Assembly (NCBI GenBank): GCA_043742785.1
Contig: JAYTXU010000076.1
Location: 1-10,301 of the forward strand
Direction: 5' to 3'
Length of the DNA: 10,301 nt
Source: JACQCF01 sp043742785
GTDB lineage: Bacteria > Omnitrophota > Gorgyraeia > Zapsychrales > Fredricksoniimonadaceae
Shown here piece after piece: positions 1 to 6,910 of this stretch (within the stretch, counting starts at the first letter, position 1; every line of letters starts with the position of its first letter). The position numbers and the translations under genes were made by a program. The notes below the pieces were generated by a model, which ran no database searches, was not told where the DNA came from, and worked only from the letters and a program-made list of their open reading frames with translations.

Positions 1-569
1 CAGGAACAGGTACTGGTGCAGGAACAGGTACTGGTACAGGAACAGGTACTGGTACAGGAACAGGTACTGGTACAGGAACAGGTACTGGTACAGGAGCAGG
101 TACTGGAACTGGCACCGGAACTGGTACTGGAAGTGGGGGGATTTGTCAGAATCCTCCTACAGATACAACTAACATGACTGCATGTTCCTTGTCTGGCGAT
201 GCTATTGATGAAACAAATTTGACGACTAATACTAATTGGAGCGTTGTTAATACATGTACATCCAGTAAATGTGAATACATCTGTAATAGTGGATATGAAT
301 TAAATGGGGCAATCTGTACGGCTATTATTTTCTCAACATGTCTACCAGGAACATGTTGCTGGGATAGTCTTCCAGATAATGATCCTGACGCTCCTTTTAT
401 GTGTAGTGTGGGTGGGCAAGGAGGCCTCTATAAATCTTGTAATCCTAAATGGATTTCATGTAATACGAAGAGCGATGAAGGGAACTTATGTTATATCGCT
501 GTTAAAAACACATGCCTTATAAACCCTGGCTGGTGGCATTATACTTGGAGAAAGTGTGTGTGCAGCTAA
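1..569 (+). CDS. C-terminal part of a Gly-Thr-linker, cysteine-rich surface or secreted protein (5' partial)
   Basis: The reading frame is open from the window edge (first full codon at base 3) to a TAA stop at 567-569, so the N-terminus is missing. About 188 residues are visible. The first 42 are an almost perfect alternation of Gly with Thr or Ala, which suggests an extended linker. The remaining ~145 residues hold 16 cysteines, including CEYICNSGYELNGAIC, a spacing that resembles small EGF- or sushi-like disulfide modules, and the chain ends Cys-Val-Cys-Ser. The even, high cysteine content together with Thr, Asn and Ser richness fits an exported, disulfide-stabilised protein. No membrane anchor or sorting signal is visible at the C-terminus. 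An internal ATG at 174 would give 131 residues, but the repeat is in frame upstream without a stop, so 174 is unlikely to be the true start. Function is unknown; adhesion or a pilus or cell-surface role is only a guess. Confidence 0.8.
   Translation, partial: GTGTGAGTGTGTGTGTGTGTGTGTGTGTGTGAGTGTGTGTGTGSGGICQNPPTDTTNMTACSLSGDAIDETNLTTNTNWSVVNTCTSSKCEYICNSGYELNGAICTAIIFSTCLPGTCCWDSLPDNDPDAPFMCSVGGQGGLYKSCNPKWISCNTKSDEGNLCYIAVKNTCLINPGWWHYTWRKCVCS
3..128 (+). repeat. 18-bp tandem repeat, seven copies, coding for Gly-Thr linker
   Basis: Seven consecutive 18-bp units have the consensus GGAACAGGTACTGGTACA. Units 2 to 5 (21-92) are identical, unit 1 differs by one base, and units 6 and 7 have diverged. 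The unit length is a multiple of three and encodes (Gly-Thr)3, so copy-number change would alter linker length without a frameshift. The array probably continues upstream of the window. Confidence 0.95.
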
Positions 570-710
570 AATCAGTAACAAATTTTTTAAATTCCCCCAT
601 GAAAAATCTTAAATTTTCTTTATTCATTTTACCTCTTAACTATTTCTTTTAATAAAAGCACAAAATAAATATGGATAAAATAGTATCATCTCAATTCTTC
701 CAAGCTAAGG

Positions 711-739
711 TTGACATTCCTTTGACACCATTCTATAAT
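711..739 (+). promoter_or_regulatory. Consensus sigma-70-type promoter of the leuC operon, with overlapping second promoter
   Basis: TTGACA at 711-716 and TATAAT at 734-739 are separated by exactly 17 bp, a perfect match to the housekeeping consensus. A second TTGACA at 722-727 lies 11 bp downstream, and 17 bp after it is CTTAAT (745-750, 4 of 6 to the -10 consensus), giving a second, weaker overlapping promoter. Transcription from the first would start near 746, leaving a leader of about 50 nt. I see no leucine-rich leader peptide, attenuator hairpin or T-box-like element in that leader, so regulation, if any, is more likely at initiation. Confidence 0.75.
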
Positions 740-795
740 GCACTCTTAATTTCAAGAAGAAACAGATTAAATTTTGTTTTATTTAGAGGAGCACT

Positions 796-2199
796 ATGAG
801 TAAGACTATGTTTGAAAAAATCTGGGAAGATCACTTAGTCCGTGATTCTAAAGAAGATACATCAATTATCTATGTTGATTTACATTTAGTCCATGAAGTT
901 ACAAGCCCTCAAGCTTTTTCTGCTTTAAGAGAGACCAAGAGAGCTGTGCGCGCTCCTCAAAAAACCTTTGCAACCATGGATCATAACGTTTCCACACGCA
1001 CCAAGGATATAACCCAAGTTGAGGCGACTTCTCGTATTCAAATGGATACTTTAACTCGTAATTGTCAAGAATTTGGAGTTAAAGTTTATGAATTTGCTGA
1101 TGAAAATCAAGGAATTGTTCACGTTATAGGTCCAGAGCAAGGCTTAACCTTACCAGGTATGAGCATCGTTTGCGGTGATTCTCACACGGCAACCCATGGA
1201 GCTTTTGGCGCCTTAGCTTTTGGTATCGGCACTTCAGAAGTAGAACATGTCTTAGCCACTCAAACCTTGCAGCAAAATAAAGCTAAAACCATGTTAATTA
1301 ATATTGATGGTGAACTTAAAAGTGGTGTTACCTCTAAAGATATTATCCTACACATTATTGGATTAATTGGAACAGCAGGTGGAACCGGTTATGTGATTGA
1401 ATATGCAGGAAGCGCCATCGATGCTTTAAGTATGGAAGCTCGTATGACCGTTTGTAATATGTCGATCGAAGCAGGTGCCCGTGCTGGAATGATCGCTCCT
1501 GATGATACGACTTTCAACTATATCAAAGGTCGTGATTTTGCACCTAAAGGAAAAGATTGGGATAAAGCTGTAACTTTCTGGAAAACCTTACCTAGTGATA
1601 AAAATGCGAAATTTGACAAGGTCATTAATATTAAAGCTAAAGAAATTACTCCCATGGTTACTTGGGGAACAAGTCCAGGCCAAGTCATTGGTGTTGATGG
1701 TGTTGTTCCTGATCCTGATAGCTTTAAAGATCCTGTAGAACGTTCTGCTGCACGTAGCGCTTTAACCTATATGGATTTAAAACCGGGTACTAAAATTATT
1801 GATATCAAGATTGATAAAGTTTTTATTGGTTCCTGCACTAATGGCCGTATTGAAGATTTGCGTGCTGCAGCGTCTCTGGTAATGGGAAGACGCGTCATAC
1901 GCGGGGTGACCGCTATTGTTGTCCCTGGTTCTGGACGCGTCCGAAAACAAGCTGAAAAAGAAGGTTTAGATAAGATTTTTATAGCAGCTGGTTTTGAATG
2001 GCGCTTTGCCGGCTGTTCCATGTGCTTAGGGATGAATGATGATCAATTAAAGAAGGGGGAGCGTTGCGCCTCTTCAAGTAATCGTAATTTTGAAGGTCGT
2101 CAAGGTCCTGGTGGGCGCACTCATTTAATGGGCCCCCAAATGGCTGCTGTGGCTGCTATAGAAGGCAGAATCGTTGATATTAGAGAATACGTGAGGTAA
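796..2199 (+). CDS. leuC: 3-isopropylmalate dehydratase, large subunit
   Basis: LeuC is the large subunit of isopropylmalate isomerase. With LeuD it converts 2-isopropylmalate to 3-isopropylmalate in cytoplasmic leucine synthesis. It belongs to the aconitase family and needs a [4Fe-4S] cluster. The three cluster cysteines are visible: C347 in SCTNGR, and C407 and C410 in CSMCLGMN. The substrate-loop motif MDHNVSTRTKD is near residue 55 and CGDSHTATHGAFG near 127. The 467-residue length and the sequence throughout match the long proteobacterial LeuC (466 in E. coli) rather than the shorter archaeal-type form of about 420. The start is set by AGAGGAG at 785-791, 4 nt before the ATG, and by agreement with the family N-terminus. 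It is the first gene after the consensus promoter and lies 3 nt from leuD. Confidence 0.98.
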   Translation: MSKTMFEKIWEDHLVRDSKEDTSIIYVDLHLVHEVTSPQAFSALRETKRAVRAPQKTFATMDHNVSTRTKDITQVEATSRIQMDTLTRNCQEFGVKVYEFADENQGIVHVIGPEQGLTLPGMSIVCGDSHTATHGAFGALAFGIGTSEVEHVLATQTLQQNKAKTMLINIDGELKSGVTSKDIILHIIGLIGTAGGTGYVIEYAGSAIDALSMEARMTVCNMSIEAGARAGMIAPDDTTFNYIKGRDFAPKGKDWDKAVTFWKTLPSDKNAKFDKVINIKAKEITPMVTWGTSPGQVIGVDGVVPDPDSFKDPVERSAARSALTYMDLKPGTKIIDIKIDKVFIGSCTNGRIEDLRAAASLVMGRRVIRGVTAIVVPGSGRVRKQAEKEGLDKIFIAAGFEWRFAGCSMCLGMNDDQLKKGERCASSSNRNFEGRQGPGGRTHLMGPQMAAVAAIEGRIVDIREYVR

Positions 2200-2202
2200 A
2201 AC

Positions 2203-2820
2203 ATGGAAGCATTTAAAACACATACAGGCGTCATAGCCCCCTTAGATCGTGTCAATGTGGATACGGATGCTATTATCCCTAAACAGTTTTTAAAGAAAAT
2301 AGATAAAAAAGGTTTTGGTAAGCATCTTTTTCATGAATTGCGTTACTTAGATTATGAAGGAACCCAAGAAAATCCTGATTTTATTTTGAATCAAGAAGCT
2401 TATCGCAAAGCAACGGTTTTATTGACTCGGGACAATTTTGGTTGCGGTTCCAGCCGTGAGCACGCTCCATGGGCATTAAATGATTTTGGATTTAAAGTTA
2501 TCCTTGCTCCTAGCTTCGCAGATATCTTCTTCAATAATTGCATTAAAAACGGTATCTTATTGGTGCAACTAAAATCAAAAGAAATAGATGAGCTCTTTGA
2601 ATTTGTTACTAGAAATAAGAACGCAACTCTGAGCGCTGATTTACTATCTCAAACGGTCACTGCTGGTCAGAAGAAATATTCTTTCAAGATGGATGGTTTC
2701 AATAAAGAATGCTTGATTAAAGGTTTAGATTCGATTGACTGGACTTTGCAATTTAGTGAAAAAATTTCTAAGTACGAAGAAAAAATTCAATTGGATCGTC
2801 CTTGGTTAATAAGGAAATAA
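2203..2820 (+). CDS. leuD: 3-isopropylmalate dehydratase, small subunit
   Basis: LeuD is the swivel-domain subunit that completes the isopropylmalate isomerase active site with LeuC. At 205 residues it is the long proteobacterial type (201 in E. coli). Diagnostic motifs are NVDTDAIIPK at residues 18-27 and NFGCGSSREHAPWAL starting at residue 78; the second carries the Ser-Arg pair that contacts substrate carboxylates in this family. The ATG is preceded by GAGG (2193-2196), which lies inside the end of leuC, and the gap between the genes is only 3 nt. Translation of the two subunits is therefore probably coupled, as expected for an obligate heterodimer. The gene ends 5 nt before ilvD. Confidence 0.98.
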   Translation: MEAFKTHTGVIAPLDRVNVDTDAIIPKQFLKKIDKKGFGKHLFHELRYLDYEGTQENPDFILNQEAYRKATVLLTRDNFGCGSSREHAPWALNDFGFKVILAPSFADIFFNNCIKNGILLVQLKSKEIDELFEFVTRNKNATLSADLLSQTVTAGQKKYSFKMDGFNKECLIKGLDSIDWTLQFSEKISKYEEKIQLDRPWLIRK

Positions 2821-2825
2821 AAATT

Positions 2826-4508
2826 ATGTCTGATATTCGTAAATATTCATCTATTGTTATCGACGGTTATGACCGTGCACCCAGCCGAGCCATGCTTCGT
2901 GCGGTCGGCTTTAAAGATGCCGATTTCGAAAAACCACAAATAGGTATTGCCTCCACATGGGCAGAAGTAACCCCTTGTAATATTCACATCAATGATTTAG
3001 CCAAGAAAGCAGCGGATGGAGTCAATGCCGCAGGCGGCAAGGCTGTGACCTTTAATACTATTACTATTTCAGACGGTATTTCTATGGGCTCTGAAGGGAT
3101 GAAGTATTCCTTAGTGTCTCGTGAAGTGATCGCTGACTCAATTGAAACAGTTGTTGGTTGTCAGGGGTTTGATGGGTTTGTGGCAATCGGCGGCTGTGAT
3201 AAGAATATGCCTGGTTGCTTGATGGCCATGGCACGCTTAAACCGTCCATCGGTATTTGTTTATGGCGGCACTATTTTACCTGGTTGTTATGATAAAAAAA
3301 ATGTAGATGTTATTTCTGTTTTTGAAGCAGTAGGACAATTTGCTAATAAAAAGATTAATGCCGCCCAACTAAAAGGAGTGGAAAGTTGCGCTGTTCCAGG
3401 ACCAGGTTCTTGCGGAGGCATGTATACAGCTAACACCATGGCTTCAGCCATTGAAGCTTTAGGAATGAGTTTGCCTGGATCTTCAGCACAGGCAGCTATT
3501 TCTAAAGAAAAAGATGATGATTGTCGTCGTGCAGGAGCTGCTGTTCTTAACTTACTTAAAACTAATATTCGTCCTTTGGATATTTTAACGAAAAAATCTT
3601 TTGAAAATGCCATTACCATTGTTATCGCCTTAGGTGGATCGACCAATGCTGTTTTGCATTTAATTGCTATGGCTAGTGCCGCTAGCGTCAAACTAAGTAT
3701 CGATGATTTCACTCGAATCGGTAAAAAAATTCCTGTCTTGGCTGATCTTAAACCTTCTGGCCGTTTTGTCATGGCTGAATTAGTTAAGATTGGCGGTATT
3801 TTACCTTTGATGAAGGAATTATTGGATCGTGGTTTATTGCATGGGGATTGCATGACGGTAACAGGAAAAACGATGCGTGATAATTTATCAACTGTAAAAC
3901 CGTATCCACAAGGCCAAGAAATTATTCGTTCCTTTGATAATCCTATTAAAAAAGACAGTCATTTAGTTATTCTCTATGGTAATTTAGCTCCAGAAGGTGC
4001 TGTGGCTAAAATTTCTGGTAAAGAAGGTTTATTATTTACTGGTTCTGCCAAAGTGTACGAATCAGAAGAAAAAGCACTTAAAGCTATTTTAGATGGCACC
4101 ATCAAAAAAGGGGATGTGATTGTTATTCGTTATGAAGGCCCTCGTGGTGGACCTGGAATGAGAGAGATGCTTTCTCCAACATCAGCCATCATGGGCAAAG
4201 GATTAGGTAAAGATGTGGCTCTGATCACTGATGGCCGTTTCTCCGGCGGCAGTCATGGGTTTGTGGTGGGGCATATTACACCTGAAGCTTTTAACGGTGG
4301 ACCATTAGCCATTATTAAAAATGGGGACAAAATCACTATCGATGCTTCCAAACATGAAATTAATCTAGGATTATCTACAGCTGAAATTAAAAAACGTCTT
4401 AAATCCTGGAAGCAACCAAAACCAAGATATACCCGTGGTGTATTAGCAAAATATGCTAAACTTGTAACCAGTGCCTCAGAAGGTGCAGTTACGGATAAAG
4501 ATATATGA
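2826..4508 (+). CDS. ilvD: Dihydroxy-acid dehydratase
   Basis: IlvD dehydrates 2,3-dihydroxyisovalerate and 2,3-dihydroxy-3-methylvalerate to the 2-keto acid precursors of valine, leucine and isoleucine. It is cytoplasmic and Fe-S dependent. Cluster-ligand cysteines are C51 (EVTPCNIH), C124 (GGCDKNMPGC) and C196 (GPGSCGGMYTANTM). The C-terminal signature ITDGRFSGG is at about 467-475. At 560 residues it is closer to the shorter class, often described with a [2Fe-2S] cluster, than to the ~616-residue E. coli enzyme; cluster type cannot be read from sequence with certainty. An in-frame TTG at 2802 would add eight residues and overlap leuD. I prefer the ATG at 2826, preceded by AAGGA at 2811-2815 and giving the normal family start MSDIRKYS. 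The stop overlaps the next gene by ATGA. Confidence 0.97.
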   Translation: MSDIRKYSSIVIDGYDRAPSRAMLRAVGFKDADFEKPQIGIASTWAEVTPCNIHINDLAKKAADGVNAAGGKAVTFNTITISDGISMGSEGMKYSLVSREVIADSIETVVGCQGFDGFVAIGGCDKNMPGCLMAMARLNRPSVFVYGGTILPGCYDKKNVDVISVFEAVGQFANKKINAAQLKGVESCAVPGPGSCGGMYTANTMASAIEALGMSLPGSSAQAAISKEKDDDCRRAGAAVLNLLKTNIRPLDILTKKSFENAITIVIALGGSTNAVLHLIAMASAASVKLSIDDFTRIGKKIPVLADLKPSGRFVMAELVKIGGILPLMKELLDRGLLHGDCMTVTGKTMRDNLSTVKPYPQGQEIIRSFDNPIKKDSHLVILYGNLAPEGAVAKISGKEGLLFTGSAKVYESEEKALKAILDGTIKKGDVIVIRYEGPRGGPGMREMLSPTSAIMGKGLGKDVALITDGRFSGGSHGFVVGHITPEAFNGGPLAIIKNGDKITIDASKHEINLGLSTAEIKKRLKSWKQPKPRYTRGVLAKYAKLVTSASEGAVTDKDI

Positions 4509-4837
4509 AATCAAATTTTATCAATCGCTTTAATGTAGAAAGATGGCATTCATTCTCTTTTGAAGAACAAATGGGGCATATAGGTTGTGAGATAACAAGA
4601 GCTAGGAATTGGAAGATAAAGAGTGCTTTAACCAGTAAAAGTGCTTTGAGTCGTGCTCTTGATTTAATAGAGATAACCCAGAATGATCCTAAGGTTACTA
4701 TGCAACACTCTAAAACATTATTAAATTTTCGAGCAATTGTAGAAAATAATTTTAATTCTCAATCTCATAATGATTCATTGGAAGTCTTGGATAAACATTG
4801 TTTAGAATTTGCTTTAGTAGCTAGAAAAGATAAATAA
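4505..4837 (+). CDS. Small helical protein of unknown function between ilvD and aroC
   Basis: This encodes a 110-residue soluble protein with no signal peptide or membrane segment. The predicted character is all-helical. Notable blocks are a Trp at 14 followed by FEEQMGHIGCEITRARNWK (residues 19-37), then ALSRALDLIEITQNDPK in the middle and LEFALVARK at the end. The pattern of an EQM-x-x-I-G-x-E segment, an RAL-x-L-I/L segment and a terminal A-x-A/V-RK resembles, from memory, an uncharacterised small protein family that recurs in genomes of uncultured bacteria; I could not check this. It might be a four-helix or HEPN-like bundle, but I do not see a clear R-x4-6-H nuclease motif. The ATG overlaps the ilvD stop (ATGA) and there is no strong ribosome site, so expression probably depends on translational coupling. 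That placement argues for a real gene. Function is unknown. Confidence 0.85.
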   Translation: MKSNFINRFNVERWHSFSFEEQMGHIGCEITRARNWKIKSALTSKSALSRALDLIEITQNDPKVTMQHSKTLLNFRAIVENNFNSQSHNDSLEVLDKHCLEFALVARKDK

Positions 4838-4848
4838 GGGCGGTGCAT

Positions 4849-5916
4849 ATGGCAGGTAATTCATTCGGACAATTATTTAAAATTACAACATTTGGCGAAA
4901 GCCATGGACCTGCGATCGGTGTTGTCATCGATGGTGTGCCGCCGCTCTTACCTTTAACAGAAGCGAATATCCAGGTCGATTTAGACCGTCGCCGTCCTGG
5001 TCAAAGCAAAATTACAACTCAACGCCAAGAAGCAGACAAAGCTGAAATTCTCTCTGGAGTCTTTCAAGGTAAAACTACCGGTGCACCACTGGCCATTTTA
5101 ATTCGCAATGAAGATCAGCGCTCCAAAGATTACGACAATATTAAAGATGTTTTCCGTCCAGGTCACGCGGACTTTTCTTATTTTACCAAATACGGCATTC
5201 GCGATTACAGAGGCGGAGGGCGCTCTTCAGGTCGTGAAACAGCTAGCCGTGTTGCTGCCGGTGCTGTTGCTAAAAGAATTCTAGCTAAGCATAAGGTTAA
5301 TATTTTTGTCCACACCTTGGCTGTCGGTGATACTGTAGCTAAGAATATTGATTTAAAAGTTATTGAAAAGAATATTGTCCGTTGCGCTGATGCTGCTGTT
5401 GCTGAAATAATGATTACCAACATTGAAAAAGCACGCAAAAATGGAGATTCCTTAGGGGCGGTTCTAGAATGTATTATTAAAAATACACCTGCTGGATTAG
5501 GAGAGCCTTGTTTTGATAAGTTGAACGCCCGCTTGGCTGCAGCTCTTATGTCTATTGCGACCGTTAAAGGAATTGAATTTGGCGATGGCTTTGGTGCCAG
5601 CCAATTAAAAGGATCTGTTAATAATGATCGTTTTGTGCTTAAAGGAAATAAAATAGGAACGGCAACGAATCATTCCGGTGGTATTATGGGAGGGATTTCA
5701 ACAGGGGAGGATATTCTCATTCGCATGGCTTTAAAACCGCCCTCATCAATCGCTCAACTTCAAAAAACTCTCAATGAACAAAAGCAAGAAGTCGAAATCA
5801 TTGTCAAAGGCCGTCATGATCCTTGTCTGGCTCCGCGAGTTGTTCCAGTAGCCGAAGCTATGATCGCCTTAACTCTTGTCGATTGCATGATGATTCAAAA
5901 ATCCATGCAGATCTAA
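4849..5916 (+). CDS. aroC: Chorismate synthase
   Basis: AroC catalyses the last step of the shikimate pathway, converting 5-enolpyruvylshikimate 3-phosphate to chorismate. It uses reduced FMN as a catalytic cofactor and acts as a cytoplasmic tetramer. The 355-residue protein is full length. It shows the N-terminal signature FGESHG (15-20), an Arg-rich block DLDRRRPGQSK near 45, the central signature RGGGRSSGRETASR from about 121, and the C-terminal RHDPCLAPR from 322. A GTG at 4843 would add Met-His, but it falls only 2 nt from the AAGGG element (4836-4840). The ATG at 4849 has proper spacing and gives the canonical MAGNSFGQLF start. It follows the unknown protein by 11 nt and overlaps the next gene by TAATG. 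No source of reduced flavin is encoded in an obvious way next to it. Confidence 0.97.
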   Translation: MAGNSFGQLFKITTFGESHGPAIGVVIDGVPPLLPLTEANIQVDLDRRRPGQSKITTQRQEADKAEILSGVFQGKTTGAPLAILIRNEDQRSKDYDNIKDVFRPGHADFSYFTKYGIRDYRGGGRSSGRETASRVAAGAVAKRILAKHKVNIFVHTLAVGDTVAKNIDLKVIEKNIVRCADAAVAEIMITNIEKARKNGDSLGAVLECIIKNTPAGLGEPCFDKLNARLAAALMSIATVKGIEFGDGFGASQLKGSVNNDRFVLKGNKIGTATNHSGGIMGGISTGEDILIRMALKPPSSIAQLQKTLNEQKQEVEIIVKGRHDPCLAPRVVPVAEAMIALTLVDCMMIQKSMQI

Positions 5917-6773
5917 TGCCTAGCAATAATCCCAAAAAAGTTGTTCTCATTACAGGCACATCCAGTGGTTTTGGATTATTAACTGCAGCTCGTCTTGCCG
6001 CTAGCGGTTTTATTGTCTACGCCACCATGCGTAATACCAGTAAACAGCAGTTACTTTTAGATGAAGTAGCTAAACGTGGAGGACGGGTAACAATACTCAA
6101 ATTAGATGTTACAAAACCTGAAACCATCAAGAAAGTCATTGAAGAAATTAAAACTAGCCATCAGCGGATCGATGCCGTCATCAATAATGCCGGCTTTGGT
6201 TTAGGTGGATTCTTTGAAGACTTAACCCAAGAAGAAATCCGCCAGCAAATGGAAGTGAATTTTTTTGGTGTTCAAAATGTCTGCAGGGAAGTGATTCCCC
6301 TCATGCGTGAACGCAAGACAGGACAAATTATTAATATCTCCAGCATAGCAGGCCTTACCGCATCACCTGCTTTAAGTGCCTACACAGCCAGCAAATGGGC
6401 TCTAGAGGGCTTTTCAGAAGGACTTTACCATGAATTACTCCCCTTTGGGATCAAGCTTGTATTGATAGAACCAGGCAGTTATCCCACAAAAATATTTACA
6501 GAAAATGCCATTTATGCGAAGAATTTTGATAACAAACAAAGTCCTTATTATACTTTAAGTCAAACACTACGATCCTTTGTATTGAGAAGTAAAAAGACCA
6601 ATCATAAAGATCCTGAAGATATTGCAAGACTCATTGAAAAAATAATTCAAATGAATAATCCCAAATTGCGTTATATACCGGATTTTTCATCACGCGTGCG
6701 TGTAATGCTCACACATATTATGCCGCCATCTTTTTATAATTATGTATTTAGAAGAATAATATATCAAGAATGA
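5916..6773 (+). CDS. Short-chain dehydrogenase/reductase (classical SDR)
   Basis: This is a 285-residue NAD(P)-dependent oxidoreductase with a Rossmann fold. Visible motifs are the nucleotide-binding TGTSSGFG near residues 14-21, LDVT after beta-4, NNAGFG near 91, the catalytic Ser143 (NISSIAG), and Y156-TAS-K160. The sequence resembles the classical SDR group that includes 17-beta-hydroxysteroid-dehydrogenase-like and carbonyl-reductase-like proteins, but the substrate cannot be deduced. An upstream in-frame TTG at 5823 would extend the protein deep into aroC with a non-family sequence. I chose the ATG at 5916, which shares TAATG with the aroC stop; no Shine-Dalgarno is evident, so it is probably translationally coupled to aroC. 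The C-terminus is basic and aromatic (NYVFRRIIYQE). It could act in lipid or polyketide-like reduction, but that is only a possibility. Confidence 0.92.
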   Translation: MPSNNPKKVVLITGTSSGFGLLTAARLAASGFIVYATMRNTSKQQLLLDEVAKRGGRVTILKLDVTKPETIKKVIEEIKTSHQRIDAVINNAGFGLGGFFEDLTQEEIRQQMEVNFFGVQNVCREVIPLMRERKTGQIINISSIAGLTASPALSAYTASKWALEGFSEGLYHELLPFGIKLVLIEPGSYPTKIFTENAIYAKNFDNKQSPYYTLSQTLRSFVLRSKKTNHKDPEDIARLIEKIIQMNNPKLRYIPDFSSRVRVMLTHIMPPSFYNYVFRRIIYQE

Positions 6774-6829
6774 TTCTTTAAGGAATACCAAATTTGTCTG
6801 CTAGGTCACAGCCAAATCGGTATAAATTC

Positions 6830-6902
6830 GCACAGGCTGACTTGATGTCGTCCCTGCCAGCAGTTTGTGCTCATATTAGCAGGGACTCCATAAGTCAGGT
6901 GC
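6830..6902 (+). promoter_or_regulatory. Long imperfect hairpin in the ferredoxin leader, overlapping its ribosome site
   Basis: The arms pair as follows: GCAC (6830-6833) with GTGC (6899-6902), CTGACTT (6837-6843) with AAGTCAG (6892-6898), ATG (6845-6847) with CAT (6889-6891), and GTCCCTGC (6850-6857) with GCAGGGAC (6879-6886). Only small bulges and a 2x2 internal loop interrupt them. A short apical stem, AGCA/TGCT (6859-6862 with 6868-6871), lies within the loop. There is no T-run afterwards, so it is not a standard terminator. The likely Shine-Dalgarno AGGTG (6897-6901) is inside the closing stem, 9 nt before the ATG at 6911. A regulatory RNA structure is plausible but unproven; a mobile palindromic repeat is the main alternative. 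Confidence 0.6.
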
Positions 6903-6910
6903 TCATTTAT

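Noticed and set aside
3..128. The 18-bp array as a CRISPR array.
   Set aside because: Units are directly contiguous with no spacers and lie in frame within a coding region.
304..522. A 72-residue frame inside the cysteine-rich protein.
   Set aside because: It is in another frame of a better-supported coding region that continues the upstream Gly-Thr repeat frame.
570..670. AT-rich inverted stretches after the first gene as a rho-independent terminator.
   Set aside because: The possible stems contain almost only A-T pairs; there is no GC-rich stem followed by a T-run.
671..799. A 42-codon frame starting at ATG 671 and ending in TGA that overlaps the leuC ATG, with six leucines, at first sight a leader peptide.
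   Set aside because: It has no ribosome site, and the perfect -35/-10 promoter lies inside it, so the main transcript would begin near 746 and lack its start codon. No attenuator stem follows. Most likely chance.
3287..3853. A 188-residue open frame on the minus strand opposite ilvD.
   Set aside because: Antisense shadow of a highly conserved enzyme gene; no recognisable protein features and no ribosome site considered.
6766..6778. Small inverted repeat AAGAA/TTCTT around the SDR stop as a terminator.
   Set aside because: Only five AT-dominated pairs with a 3-nt loop and no clear T-run.
6794..6910. N-terminal extension of the ferredoxin from TTG 6794 or ATG 6845.
   Set aside because: It would translate the hairpin into a sequence unlike the family's short N-terminus, and the ATG at 6911 fits the family. 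The open frame here is probably chance.
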